From Frondihabitans sucicola (lineage in GTDB: Bacteria; Actinomycetota; Actinomycetes; Actinomycetales; Microbacteriaceae), in the NCBI RefSeq assembly GCF_030296615.1, contig NZ_AP027732.1, forward strand, positions 1,178,001 through 1,242,000: 64,000 nt of DNA, in the 5' to 3' direction. Within the stretch, counting starts at the first letter, position 1. Every line of letters begins with the position of its first letter. Of the stretch, positions 13,213-21,732 are shown piece by piece. A model generated the notes under the pieces. The model did no database searches and was not told the DNA's origin. It saw only the letters and a program-made list of their open reading frames with translations. A program made the position numbers and the translations under genes.

Positions 13213-13623
13213 CTAGAGGGCCCCGCGACGACTGGCGAAGCGCCAGACGAACTTCAGCCCCGACCAGTCCTCGTCGACGGCGGCCACCTTGGTGTCGACG
13301 AGGCCGGTCTCGAGCGCCGCGTCGCGCACCACGACGTCGGTCAGGTCGCTGGTGTGGCCCCCGGCGCGTCTCGGCCAGGCGATCCAGAGGACGCCGCCCG
13401 GGAAGATCCTGCTGGCCAGGATCGGCAGCCGCACCGGCAGGTCCGCGGCGCGCGTGACGAATGCGAGCACGACGTCGGCCTGCTCGTCGACGTCGGCCCG
13501 CACGAGCCCGTCGGGCGGGTCGGCCAGCGACCAGCCCTCGGGAGCCTCGTCCACCGCGAGGCGCACGCCGTCGGCCAGCCCCAGCTTCTTCGCCTGGCTC
13601 GCAGGCTGCCCCGTCGTCTCCAT
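13213..13623 (-). CDS. DUF3052-family protein
   Basis: The product has 136 residues. Start ATG at 13623 is chosen because METTGQPASQAKKLGLADGV matches the family start; the open frame runs much further upstream over the GNAT gene but has no protein-like character there. Family hallmarks are KLGLADGVRLAV, LPILASRIFPGGVLWIAWPR, RRAGGHTSDLTDVVVRD and DEDWSGLKFVWR. Function is unknown in the family. It is divergent from the GNAT gene with a 36-bp gap. Confidence 0.8.
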   Translation of the reverse strand: METTGQPASQAKKLGLADGVRLAVDEAPEGWSLADPPDGLVRADVDEQADVVLAFVTRAADLPVRLPILASRIFPGGVLWIAWPRRAGGHTSDLTDVVVRDAALETGLVDTKVAAVDEDWSGLKFVWRFASRRGAL

Positions 13624-13659
13624 GTCGCCAACCCTAGAACCGCCCGGCAGGATGGAGGC

Positions 13660-14688
13660 ATGTTCGACTCGACTCCGCTCCGAGAACGTGTGCCCGCCTT
13701 CCGCGACGTGGGCTTGCCGCCGAACGGCCCCGACGTCTTCTGGCGCAGGATCACGCCGCGTGACGTCGCCGCCATCACCTCCCTCGAGCGCGTGGCGGGT
13801 CTCCTCGACCACCCGAGCTACGTCGTGACGTCGGAGGAGATCGCCCGCGACCTCGCTCGCTCGGGCGTCGACCTCGCGCAGGACAGCGCACTGGCGGTCG
13901 ACGGCCGAGGCCACGTGATCGCGTGGGGTCTCGTGATCCTGCTCCCCGCCCAGGAACGCTTCGTCGACTCCGACGTCGAGGGGGCGGTGCACCCCGATCG
14001 TCGGCGCGAGGGCATCGGTTCCGCGCTGCTGGAGTGGCAGGAGGCCCGAGGCCTGGCGCAGTTCGCCACCTCCGACGCGCTGCTGCCGGGGTGGCTCACG
14101 GCACCCGCCGACGAGCGGGCGACGGCGAAACTCGCGCTGTTCGAGGGCCGCGGCTTCGACAGGCGTCGGTGGTGGTTCGAGATGGAACGCGACCTGGCGG
14201 ACCCGATTCCGGAGGTGCCTCTCGATCCTGCCCTGACCCTCGTTCCTTTCTCGTTCGAACTCTCGGAGGCGACGCGCCTGGCGCGGAACGACGTCTTCCA
14301 GGACCACTGGGGATCGCAGTCGACGTCGGCAGACGACTGGGAGGCCAACCGGCGACTCCCGATCGCCAGGCCCGACCTCTCGTTCCTCGCGCGCGACCGC
14401 GAGGGCACGGTCGCCGGATTCGTGTTGACCGAGACGAACCCCGCGGAGTGGGAGCGCGCGGGGCACTCCTACGGCTACGTGGGGTATGTCGGCGTGCGCC
14501 GGGACTTCCGCGGCCGGCGGGTGGCTCAGGCGCTGCTGACACACACGATGAGGGCCTATCGCGCCGAAGGGCTCGAGGCGGCCGTGCTCGACGTCGACTC
14601 CGAGAGCCCGACAGGTGCTGACGGCCTCTACACGAGCCTCGGCTTCGCGCCGATCAACCGCTCGATCACCCTCGTCAAGGAGTTCTAG
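13660..14688 (+). CDS. Tandem GNAT N-acetyltransferase
   Basis: The product has 342 residues from ATG at 13660 with GATGGAGGC just before. Two acetyltransferase domains are visible. The N-terminal one has VEGAVHPDRRREGIGSALLE with the acetyl-CoA loop RREGIG. The C-terminal one has VGYVGVRRDFRGRRVAQALL and ends in GLYTSLGFAPINRSITLVKE. The duplicated architecture resembles MshD-type mycothiol synthases, but similarity is not strong enough to claim that role. Its stop overlaps the convergent Fic stop in a shared CTAG. Confidence 0.75.
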   Translation: MFDSTPLRERVPAFRDVGLPPNGPDVFWRRITPRDVAAITSLERVAGLLDHPSYVVTSEEIARDLARSGVDLAQDSALAVDGRGHVIAWGLVILLPAQERFVDSDVEGAVHPDRRREGIGSALLEWQEARGLAQFATSDALLPGWLTAPADERATAKLALFEGRGFDRRRWWFEMERDLADPIPEVPLDPALTLVPFSFELSEATRLARNDVFQDHWGSQSTSADDWEANRRLPIARPDLSFLARDREGTVAGFVLTETNPAEWERAGHSYGYVGYVGVRRDFRGRRVAQALLTHTMRAYRAEGLEAAVLDVDSESPTGADGLYTSLGFAPINRSITLVKEF

Positions 14689-15916
14689 GCATCGGCGACG
14701 GGCAGCTCCAAGGCGGCGCTCCGTTCGGGAATCGACCCGACCGGAGCCGAGATGGCGCGGAGGACATCGAGAGCTCTGTACTGCCGGTTGTACGTGCCGA
14801 TCGGGGGTGTCAGCACTCCCCACTCCACGAGGCGCGAGACGGCCGTTCCGGTGGCGGCAGCGGTCTTGCCGAAGCGCCGGGTGAGCAAGGGCACCGTGAC
14901 GACGGGATCGCCGATGAGAGAGTCGACGATGTCGCGCACGAGCCCTCGACCACTGTGATTCTGAACGATCTGAACGTAGGCCGCTTGAACGGCGATGAGA
15001 CGATCGACACGCGACGCAGTATCGATGGATGCGGACTCGATTCCGGCGGCGAAAAACTGGATCCATCCGTCCCAATCGCCCGTTGCTGACACTGCTGCCA
15101 AGCGATCTTGATATTCGGAGCGGCGCGCTTCGAACCAGGGTGAGACTGTGAGGAGAGGCTCGCGGAGGAGGCCGTCGAGCATGAACTGAAGCACGATTGC
15201 GAGCCGACCGATCCTGCCATTTCCGTCGTTGAAAGGATGCAGAGTTTCGAATTGGTAATGAGCCATTGCCGCGGCGATCATCGGCTCGCGCTGCGAGGCG
15301 CGGTCTGCACCGATCCAATCGACCCAGTCTCGAACGGCGACGTTCAACTCCGTTCCGGGTGGCATCGGAACGAAGCGCGAGTCCTCCACGGAACCTGTCG
15401 GGCTCCCGATCGCGACCAGGGTGGTACGGACGCGCCCGGCATCGTGCGTTTCGGAGTCGGTGCCCCGGACGAGAACTCGGTGAACTTCGTCGAGAAGGCC
15501 GGTCGTCACGATGCCTCGCTCAGCGACGAAGTCGAAGGCCAGGTTGGCCGCGTCGATGTAGTTGAGGACCTCGGCCAGCTCCTTCGATGGAGTTGCGTCC
15601 GTTGCGTCCGCCGCGAGGACTTGTTCCAGCGGGGCAAAAGTCCCCTCGAGGGCTGACGTACTCTGCGCTTCTCGCCTTAGCGACGGTCTGCGGAGCAAGT
15701 GGGGCGAAGGGACCTGGCTGGACGCCTGGTCAAGACGTGCGAGTGCTCTAGTGGCGCGAGTGACGGCGCGCCACGTGTCTGGCAGGAGGGAGGCTCGTCC
15801 CCCAATGGTTGGGCAACGTAGGCCACGTGATCAAATGGGCGACGAAACCGGCCGTCTACTCCGGTGATCGGAACGAGATAGCCGAGGGGACTTTTAGCAA
15901 ACTTCTGGGCATCCAC
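14685..15916 (-). CDS. Fic-family protein, class II (apparent frameshift)
   Basis: GTG at 15916 opens a typical Fic N terminus (MDAQKFAKSPLGYLVPITG, FDHVAYVAQPLGDEPPS). One base appears missing at about 15783-15791. With it restored the frame runs LPDTWRAVTRATRALARLDQ, then LLRRPSLRREAQSTSALEGT, and on to the end, about 410 residues. The catalytic motif HPFNDGNGRIGR (~227-238) is intact. The inhibitory motif T-S-A-L-E-G (~87-92) fits (S/T)xxxE(G/N), placing it in class II, with the inhibitory helix in the same chain. A winged-helix-like tail follows. Fic enzymes add AMP to target proteins; the target is unknown. Confidence 0.82.
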
Positions 15917-16212
15917 ATTGTTAGTTTACGGTTCAAAAATGAACTTGTGAGATCGACAATGTTAGCTCGCCATACGTCGCTCGATCGCAACGTCAGTTTC
16001 CCGCCTCGAACTGATAATTACACCCTTGTTATTTTCAGTCAGGGATAAGAATCGTCAAGCGGCGGATGCGCGCACCCCCAACGGGTGCCACTCCCTTTGG
16101 GATATGTCCCCCGGGCGTCCCGGCACGCGATGCTTGCCTGGCCCGGCCCCAGTCGCCGGTCGGCCGCGCGTCTGACGGAACTGCCGCGGTCACCTGTCCG
16201 AGGAGGTTCCGC
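15917..16212. other. AT-richer divergent gap, fic to pilB
   Basis: The segment 15917-16045 is markedly AT-rich for this genome (TTAGTTTACGGTTC, GATAATTACACCCTTG, TTATTTTCAG) and must hold the fic promoter and probably the pilB promoter. From 16046 to 16200 it is GC-rich and non-coding. No riboswitch consensus such as the cyclic-di-GMP type was recognised. AGGAGG at 16201-16206 serves pilB. Confidence 0.6.
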
Positions 16213-17880
16213 ATGGCGTCGATGACCGAGATCTTGATCTTGCACGGTCTTCTGCCGATCGAGCAGCTCGACCTGATGTCGAACCCGTCCGACGAAGAAG
16301 CGTCGGTGCGCGACCTGCTCGAACGCGGTGTCGTCTCCGAGCTCCAGATCGCCAAGGCCCGCGCGCAGGCCGCCAACATGTCGTTCGTCGAACTGGTCGA
16401 CTATCCCGTCGACCGCAACGCCGTCACCATGGTCTCGGCTGCCGTCTGCCGCCGCCACAACGCCCTGCCGATCGCGATCCACGGCGGACTCCTGCTCGTC
16501 GCGGTCAGCGACGCCGGCAACGTCTTCGCCCTCGACGACGTGCGAGCCGCGAGCCGCATGCCCATCGAGTGGGTCATGGCCGAGAAGGGCGACCTCCGCA
16601 CGGCCATCGACAGGTACATCCGCGCCGACGACGAGCTCAACGACCTCACCTCCACGCTGGAGGAGGAGAACACCGTCGCCGCCGAGTCCGCGATGGACAT
16701 CGCGTCGGGCCCGGACGACGACGTCCCCATCGTCCGCTTCGTGAACCTCCTGGTCAGCCAGGCGATCACCGACCAGGCCTCCGACATCCATATCGAGCCG
16801 GGTGAGAACGAGGTGCGGGTCCGCTACCGCATCGACGGTGTGCTGCACGAGATGCAGCCGGCTCCGAAGAGCATCCAGAACGGCGTGATCTCGCGCCTCA
16901 AGATCATGAGCGACATCGACATCGCCGAGCGTCGCAAGCCTCAGGACGGCCGCATGTCGGTCCGCCACGGCAACCGCCAGATCGACCTCCGCGTGGCGAC
17001 CCTGCCCACCGTGTGGGGCGAGAAGGTCGTCATGCGAATCCTCGACAACTCGAACACGTCGATGAACCTGCGCGACCTCCACATGCTCGAGCGCAACTTC
17101 GACGTGTTCGCCGAGTCGTATTCGAAGCCCTACGGGATGATCCTGGTCACCGGCCCGACGGGTTCGGGCAAGTCGACCACGCTCTACACGACCCTCAACG
17201 CGGTCGCCCGACCCGAGATCAACGTCATCACGGTCGAGGATCCCGTCGAGTACCGGATGAAGGGGATCAACCAGGTCCAGGTGAACCCGAAGGCGGGCCT
17301 GACGTTCGCCAGTGCGCTCCGCAGCATCCTGCGGTCGGACCCCGACGTGGTCCTGCTCGGTGAGATCCGCGACCACGAGACCGCGCAGATCGCCATCGAA
17401 GCCTCGCTCACCGGCCACCTCGTGCTCTCCACCCTGCACACCAATGACGCCCCCAGCGCGATCGTCCGACTCACCGAGATGGACATCGAGCCGTTCCTCG
17501 TCGGCTCCGCGCTCGACTGCGTGGTCGCCCAGCGCCTCTCCCGTCGCCTCTGCGACCGGTGCAAGCGCCCCGCCGACTACACGCCGATGCACCTCAACGC
17601 GCTGAAGTTCCACATCGATCCCGACCAGGCTCCGCCGACGATCTACGAGCCGGTCGGCTGCCAGTCGTGCTCCAACACGGGCTATCGGGGGCGCGTCGCG
17701 CTCCACGAGGTCATGGCCGTGTCGGAGGACATCGAACGCCTCGCCGTGAAGCGCGCCTCCAGCGCGGAGATCGGTCGCCTGGCGCAGGACCAGGGCATGT
17801 TGACCCTGCGACAGGACGGCTGGGAGAAGGCCAAGCAGGGCCTCACCAGCGTCGAAGAGATCCTTCGAGTCGTCGCCTAG
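16213..17880 (+). CDS. pilB: Type IV pilus extension ATPase PilB
   Basis: The product has 555 residues. ATG at 16213 sits 7 bp after AGGAGG, so the longer upstream frame is not used. The N-terminal PilZ-independent MshEN-type domain (~1-150) is followed by the secretion ATPase domain. Walker A GPTGSGKST is at 314-322, Walker B is DVVLLGEIRD, the His box is GHLVLSTLHTND and the Asp box RIDGVLHEM is present. A zinc site has C447, C450, C483 and C486 (CDRCK, CQSC). These Cys pairs mark PilB/GspE extension motors. It drives pilin polymerisation at the membrane and is first in the pil operon. Confidence 0.95.
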   Translation: MASMTEILILHGLLPIEQLDLMSNPSDEEASVRDLLERGVVSELQIAKARAQAANMSFVELVDYPVDRNAVTMVSAAVCRRHNALPIAIHGGLLLVAVSDAGNVFALDDVRAASRMPIEWVMAEKGDLRTAIDRYIRADDELNDLTSTLEEENTVAAESAMDIASGPDDDVPIVRFVNLLVSQAITDQASDIHIEPGENEVRVRYRIDGVLHEMQPAPKSIQNGVISRLKIMSDIDIAERRKPQDGRMSVRHGNRQIDLRVATLPTVWGEKVVMRILDNSNTSMNLRDLHMLERNFDVFAESYSKPYGMILVTGPTGSGKSTTLYTTLNAVARPEINVITVEDPVEYRMKGINQVQVNPKAGLTFASALRSILRSDPDVVLLGEIRDHETAQIAIEASLTGHLVLSTLHTNDAPSAIVRLTEMDIEPFLVGSALDCVVAQRLSRRLCDRCKRPADYTPMHLNALKFHIDPDQAPPTIYEPVGCQSCSNTGYRGRVALHEVMAVSEDIERLAVKRASSAEIGRLAQDQGMLTLRQDGWEKAKQGLTSVEEILRVVA

Positions 17881-17920
17881 CCCCCTCTCACGTGATCACA
17901 CACCACCTAAAGGACCTCCG

Positions 17921-19593
17921 ATGAGTGACCCGCTGTACGACCCGCAGACGCCCCGCCCCGTCTACTCGCTCGACGACGCCGACGGCGCCGAGGCCGCCGG
18001 CGGCTGGAGCCCCGCTCCGGTCGGCAGCCGCCGCTGGCTCCGCGAGCAGGAGCCGTCGTCGCCCCTGTCGCCCGGCATCGAGGCATTCCACGAGGTGATC
18101 GTGCCCGCCTCGGCTGCCGCCCTCGACAACCCGACCGCCTACGACCTCGCTGCAGCACCCGAGTCGCCTCAGGTCTTCGACCTGCCCGCGCCGACGGCGG
18201 CGCAGGTCTTCGACCTGCCCGCGCCGACGGCGGCGCCCGCTTGGCCGGCGTCGTCGTTCCCCGAGCCGCAGTCCTGGTCGGCGCCCGCGCCCACCTCGTC
18301 GGCTCCGGCCGTCTTCGACCTCGACGCGCCCGCTCCCACGCTCCCTTTCGTGCCCACCCCCGCGCACGTCGCCACCGCATCCGCGCCGACGGCCGAGTTC
18401 GCCCCCGGGGCGCCGCGGCCGGCATCGAGCTGAGCCACCACGCCGCCTACGAGGCGGACAAGGATCTCGTCGAGGCGCTCTGCCAGGTCGTCCTCCAGGG
18501 CGGATCCGACCTCCACGTCACCGTGGACGCCGCCCCCACCATCCGGGTCGACGGTCACCTCCAGCCCGTTCTCTCGCCCGAGCCCTGGGGCAAGGAGAAG
18601 GTGCGCTCGGCCCTCGCCTCGCTTCTGAACGCCGACCGTCAGGACCAGTTCGACGCAGAGCTCGAACTCGACTTCGCCTACTCGCTCTCGCCCGACTCCC
18701 GGTTCCGGGTGAACTTCTACCAGCAGCGCGGTGTCCTCGGCGCCGTGTTCCGCCTGATCCCGACGCTCATCAAGACGCTCGACGAGCTCGGCATGGACCC
18801 GGCCATCTCGAAGTTCGCCGGCATGCCCCGCGGTCTCGTGCTCGTCACCGGCCCGACCGGTTCCGGCAAGTCGACCACCCTCGCCGCGCTGATCGATCTG
18901 GTGAACGAGACCCGCACGGACCACATCGTGACGGTCGAGGACCCGATCGAGTTCATGCACACCCACAAGAAGGCCCTGGTCAACCAGCGCGAGGTCGGCT
19001 CCGACACCCACAGCTTCGCGAACGCGCTCAAGCACGTGCTGCGCCAGGACCCCGACGTGATCCTGATCGGCGAACTCCGCGACCTCGAGACGATCTCGGT
19101 CGCCCTCACCGCGGCCGAGACCGGTCACCTGGTCTTCGCGACCCTGCACACGCAGGACGCCGCGCAGACCATCGACCGCGTCATCGACGTGTTCCCGCCG
19201 CACCAGCAGGACCAGGTGCGCACCCAGCTCGCCTCGACCCTGCAGGGCGTCGTCTGCCAGACCCTGGTGCCCCGCGCCACCGGCCGCGGCCGCGTCGTCG
19301 CCACCGAGATCATGATGATGACCCCCGCCGTGGGCAACCTCATCCGCGAAGGAAAGACCTACCAGATCGCCTCGTCGATGCAGGCCGGCCGCGACCTCGG
19401 AATGCACACCATGGACCAGGATCTCGCCGACCTGGTCAACACCGGAAAGGTCACCCTCAAGGCGGCCCTGGACAAGGTGCACGACACAGAGGGCTTCCAC
19501 CGCCTCGTCACCCGCGCCGACACCGGCGGATCCCAGGGGCTCGCGTCCGGCGGCATCGACTTCGGCGACGCGTTCTCGGGGAGTGACCACTGA
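17921..19593 (+). CDS. pilT: Type IV pilus retraction ATPase PilT with Pro/Ala-rich extension (apparent frameshift)
   Basis: ATG at 17921 follows AAAGGACC. The first ~163 residues are Pro/Ala/Ser-rich and disordered-looking. One base seems missing at CCCCCGGGG 18402-18410; after it the frame joins GIELSHHAAYEADKDLVEAL and continues to 19593, about 557 residues. The core has Walker A GPTGSGKST (~311), VEDPIEF, Walker B DPDVILIGELRD, the His box TGHLVFATLHTQD and the PilT signature NLIREGKTYQI. There are no zinc cysteines, as expected for a retraction motor. Typical PilT is about 350 residues, so the N-terminal extension is unusual. It overlaps pilC by 1 bp (TGATG). Confidence 0.9.
18170..18235 (+). 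repeat. 33-bp perfect tandem duplication inside pilT
   Basis: Two identical 33-bp units (18170-18202 and 18203-18235) encode QVFDLPAPTAA twice. A weaker third relative (VFDLDAPAPT) follows at ~18312. It lies in the disordered N-terminal extension. Confidence 0.9.
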
Positions 19594-20818
19594 TGGCAAC
19601 CGCACTGACCTACGCCTACCGCGGCCGCGACTCCGCCGGAAAGGTCGTCAAGGGAAAGGTCGAGGCCTCCAGCGAGGGCGCGGTCGTCACCCGCCTGCGC
19701 ACCATGGGCGTCTCGCCGATCGCGATCTCCGAGAGCTCCTCCACCGGCCTTCAGCGCGAGATCTCCATCCCCGGCTTCAACAAGGGCGTCAAGCTCAAAG
19801 ACCTCGCGATCATGAGCCGGCAGATGTCGACCATGATCGGGTCAGGCCTGTCGCTGCTGCGCACCCTCTCGATCCTCTCCGAGCAGACCGAGAACGTGAA
19901 GCTCGCGAAGATCCTGACCGAGATCCGCGAGGACGTCGAGACGGGCGTCTCCTTCTCGGATGCCGTCGGCAAGCACGCGCAGGTCCTCCCGCCCATCATG
20001 ATCAACATGGTGCGCGCCGGCGAGACCGGCGGCTTCCTCGAGGGCGCGCTCGACTCGCTGGCGACGAACTTCGAGAAGGAGGTCAAGCTGATGGGCACCA
20101 TCAAGTCGGCCATGACGTATCCGGTCGTCGTTCTGGTGATGTCGTTGGTGGCTGTGGTGGTGATGCTCGTTTTCATCGTTCCGGTGTTTGCCAAGATGTT
20201 CTCCGGCCTCGGAGGAAGCTCCCGCTGCCGACTCAGATGCTCGTGTACGCGTCCCATGCGATGGTGTTCGTCGGTCCCGCGCTCGCGATCGCTCTCTTCG
20301 TGTTCAGCATCTGGTGGCGCGGAAACAAGAACACCGATCGTGTGCGTAGCGTTGTCGACCCCCTGAAGTTGAGGCTTCCCGTCTTCGGCCCTCTCCTGAC
20401 CAAGATCGCAATTGCGCGCTTCAGCCGCAATTTCTCCAACATGATCGGTGCCGGCGTCCCGATCTTGACGGCGCTTCGCATCGTCGGCGAAGTGTCGGGC
20501 AACTGGGTCCTGCAGCGGGCCCTCGTCACGGTGGCCGAATCCGTTCGTCAGGGCGAGTCGATTGCCGTTCCGTTGGCCGAGGCAAACGTTTTCCCCGCCA
20601 TGGTCACGCAGATGATTTCTGTCGGGGAGGACTCTGGTTCGCTCGAGACGATGCTCGAGAAGATCGCGTCCTTCTACGACGCTGAAGTCCAGGCCACGAC
20701 GGAGGCCCTCACGTCCCTCATTGAGCCGCTCCTCATCGCCTTCTTGGGCGTTGTGGTCGGTGGCATGATCGTCTGTCTCTATCTGCCGATCTTCAAGATC
20801 ACCACTCTCATCCACTGA
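19593..20818 (+). CDS. pilC: Type IV pilus platform protein PilC (apparent frameshift)
   Basis: ATG at 19593 overlaps the pilT stop. The frame breaks at the AA of 20215-20216. Adding one A gives MFSGLGGKLPLPTQMLVYAS and restores a ~408-residue protein ending IFKITTLIH. Two GspF domains are visible: MSRQMSTMIGSGLSLLRTLS with GETGGFLEGALDSLA, and FSRNFSNMIGAGVPILTALR with GEDSGSLETMLEKIA. Each is followed by strong membrane segments. It anchors the PilB/PilT motors in the membrane. Codon use changes from C-ending to more G/T-ending codons near 20110. Confidence 0.93.
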
Positions 20819-20914
20819 GCTCGTCACGTCGCAGGGGTGCGTCGTTCGCCGGCCCCTGCCGAGTCCATCAGGATCAACCACCACCGCCTTTGCAAAACGA
20901 CATACGTTGTCTAT

Positions 20915-20944
20915 TTGTCTGCCGACGGCTGATGTTTCTATGCC
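20915..20944 (+). promoter_or_regulatory. Possible pilA promoter
   Basis: TTGTCT, an 18-bp spacer, then TATGCC lie in the AT-richest patch of the gap. The match to sigma-70 consensus is only moderate. It would give a leader of about 200 nt. Confidence 0.3.
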
Positions 20945-20980
20945 CTGGTCGGGAGCTCTATTAGAGGTCTCGTGAAATGG

Positions 20981-21075
20981 CCCCTGACCTGGGGATAAGG
21001 CGGATCTTGTGCTCCCCGGACTGGGGTCATGGAAACAAGGAAAACCCCCGGACAAGGGATTCTGCACCCCCGGAC
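20981..21075 (+). repeat. Four iterated CCCC(T/G)GAC motifs in the pilA leader
   Basis: CCCCTGAC at 20981 and CCCCGGAC at 21014, 21046 and 21068. The first three are followed by GGGG or GGG, so each can form a tiny C/G stem with a GGA-containing loop (CCCCGGACTGGGG). Spacing is 33, 32 and 22 bp. Function is unknown. Confidence 0.55.
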
Positions 21076-21156
21076 TCCCCAATAACGTCTGTCTTGGCAG
21101 GCAGAGCTTGCCTCCGCGAACACCTCCCCATCCACCACATTCCGAACGGATATCTC

Positions 21157-21636
21157 ATGTACTTCGCACTCATGGGCAAGCTCAGTGCTCGCCGCAAGAA
21201 CCTCGCCGAGCAGGACGACAAGGGCTTCACCCTCATCGAGCTCCTCGTCGTCGTCATCATCATCGGCATCCTGGCTGCCATCGCCATCCCGGTGTACCTC
21301 AACGTTCAGAACAACGCGAAGGACAGCGCCGTTCAGTCCGACCTGACGAACGCAAAGACTGCGGTCACTTCGTACTTCACGGCCAACCAGTCCTACCCCG
21401 CCGCGATCAACACCACGAAGACGACAGGCACCGTGCTCGGACTCGGTTCCTACGGCTACAGCGGAACCAGCGTCACCTACGGCACGGGCAACTCTCCCGC
21501 GTGGGCACCTTCCAAGCCGGCCGACACGGCCACGTCGTTCTGCATCACGGCCACGAGCCCCACCGGCACCAAGTTCTGGGTCACCGACTCGACTGGTGTC
21601 GTCAAGTCCGACACTGCTCCCGCCGGCTGCTCCTGA
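21157..21636 (+). CDS. pilA: Type IV major pilin PilA
   Basis: The product has 159 residues from ATG at 21157; a second in-frame ATG at 21172 is a possible start. The prepilin leader ends DDKG and is cut before FTLIELLVVVIIIGILAAIA, with Phe at +1, Glu at +5 and the hydrophobic alpha-1N helix. The globular part is Thr/Ser/Gly-rich with two Cys (in FCITA and the C-terminal GCS) that could form the D-region disulphide. It has its own leader and a perfect downstream hairpin, consistent with high expression. It is matured by PilD, encoded 4 kb downstream. Confidence 0.93.
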   Translation: MYFALMGKLSARRKNLAEQDDKGFTLIELLVVVIIIGILAAIAIPVYLNVQNNAKDSAVQSDLTNAKTAVTSYFTANQSYPAAINTTKTTGTVLGLGSYGYSGTSVTYGTGNSPAWAPSKPADTATSFCITATSPTGTKFWVTDSTGVVKSDTAPAGCS

Positions 21637-21645
21637 TCCGAATCA

Positions 21646-21681
21646 CAGCAGGGCGAGCATCGATGGATGCTCGCCCTGCTG
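21646..21681 (+). terminator. Perfect 16-bp hairpin after pilA
   Basis: CAGCAGGGCGAGCATC, loop GATG, GATGCTCGCCCTGCTG, starting 9 bp after the pilin stop. No T-run follows. It may partly terminate or stabilise the pilin mRNA, giving more pilin than minor pilins. Confidence 0.85.
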
Positions 21682-21732
21682 TCGCCTGATCCTCCCATTC
21701 TTTCCGCAAAGCACCCGAAGGGGTGAACCTCC

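Larger units (their letters stand above)
20819..21156. other. pilC-pilA intergenic region
   Basis: The 338-bp gap starts with a hairpin (GCAGGGG 20831-20837 with CCCCTGC 20853-20859) that could end the pilBTC transcript. An AT-richer patch at 20890-20945 follows, with TTGTCT (20915-20920) and TATGCC (20939-20944) 18 bp apart as a possible pilA promoter. Next come four iterated CCCC(T/G)GAC motifs (20981-21075). No protein-like frame was seen. Confidence 0.55.

Noticed and set aside
13624..15318. N-terminal 560 codons of the minus frame ending at 13213
   Set aside because: Only the last 136 codons resemble a protein (DUF3052). The rest is antisense to the GNAT gene and crosses the fic gene.
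15809..16048. Plus-strand frame of 79 codons in the AT-rich fic-pilB gap
   Set aside because: It overlaps the Fic N terminus on the other strand, has no good ribosome site and no recognisable features.
16040..16212. Cyclic-di-GMP riboswitch before pilB
   Set aside because: The conserved GEMM core blocks could not be found here or in the pilA leader.
18241..18430. Separate start for PilT at 18241 in the ATPase frame
   Set aside because: The sequence before GIELSHHAAYEAD in that frame (VVVPRAAVLVGARAH and on) is an out-of-frame reading of the Pro/Ala-rich extension. The coherent low-complexity protein lies in the other frame up to the G run at 18407.
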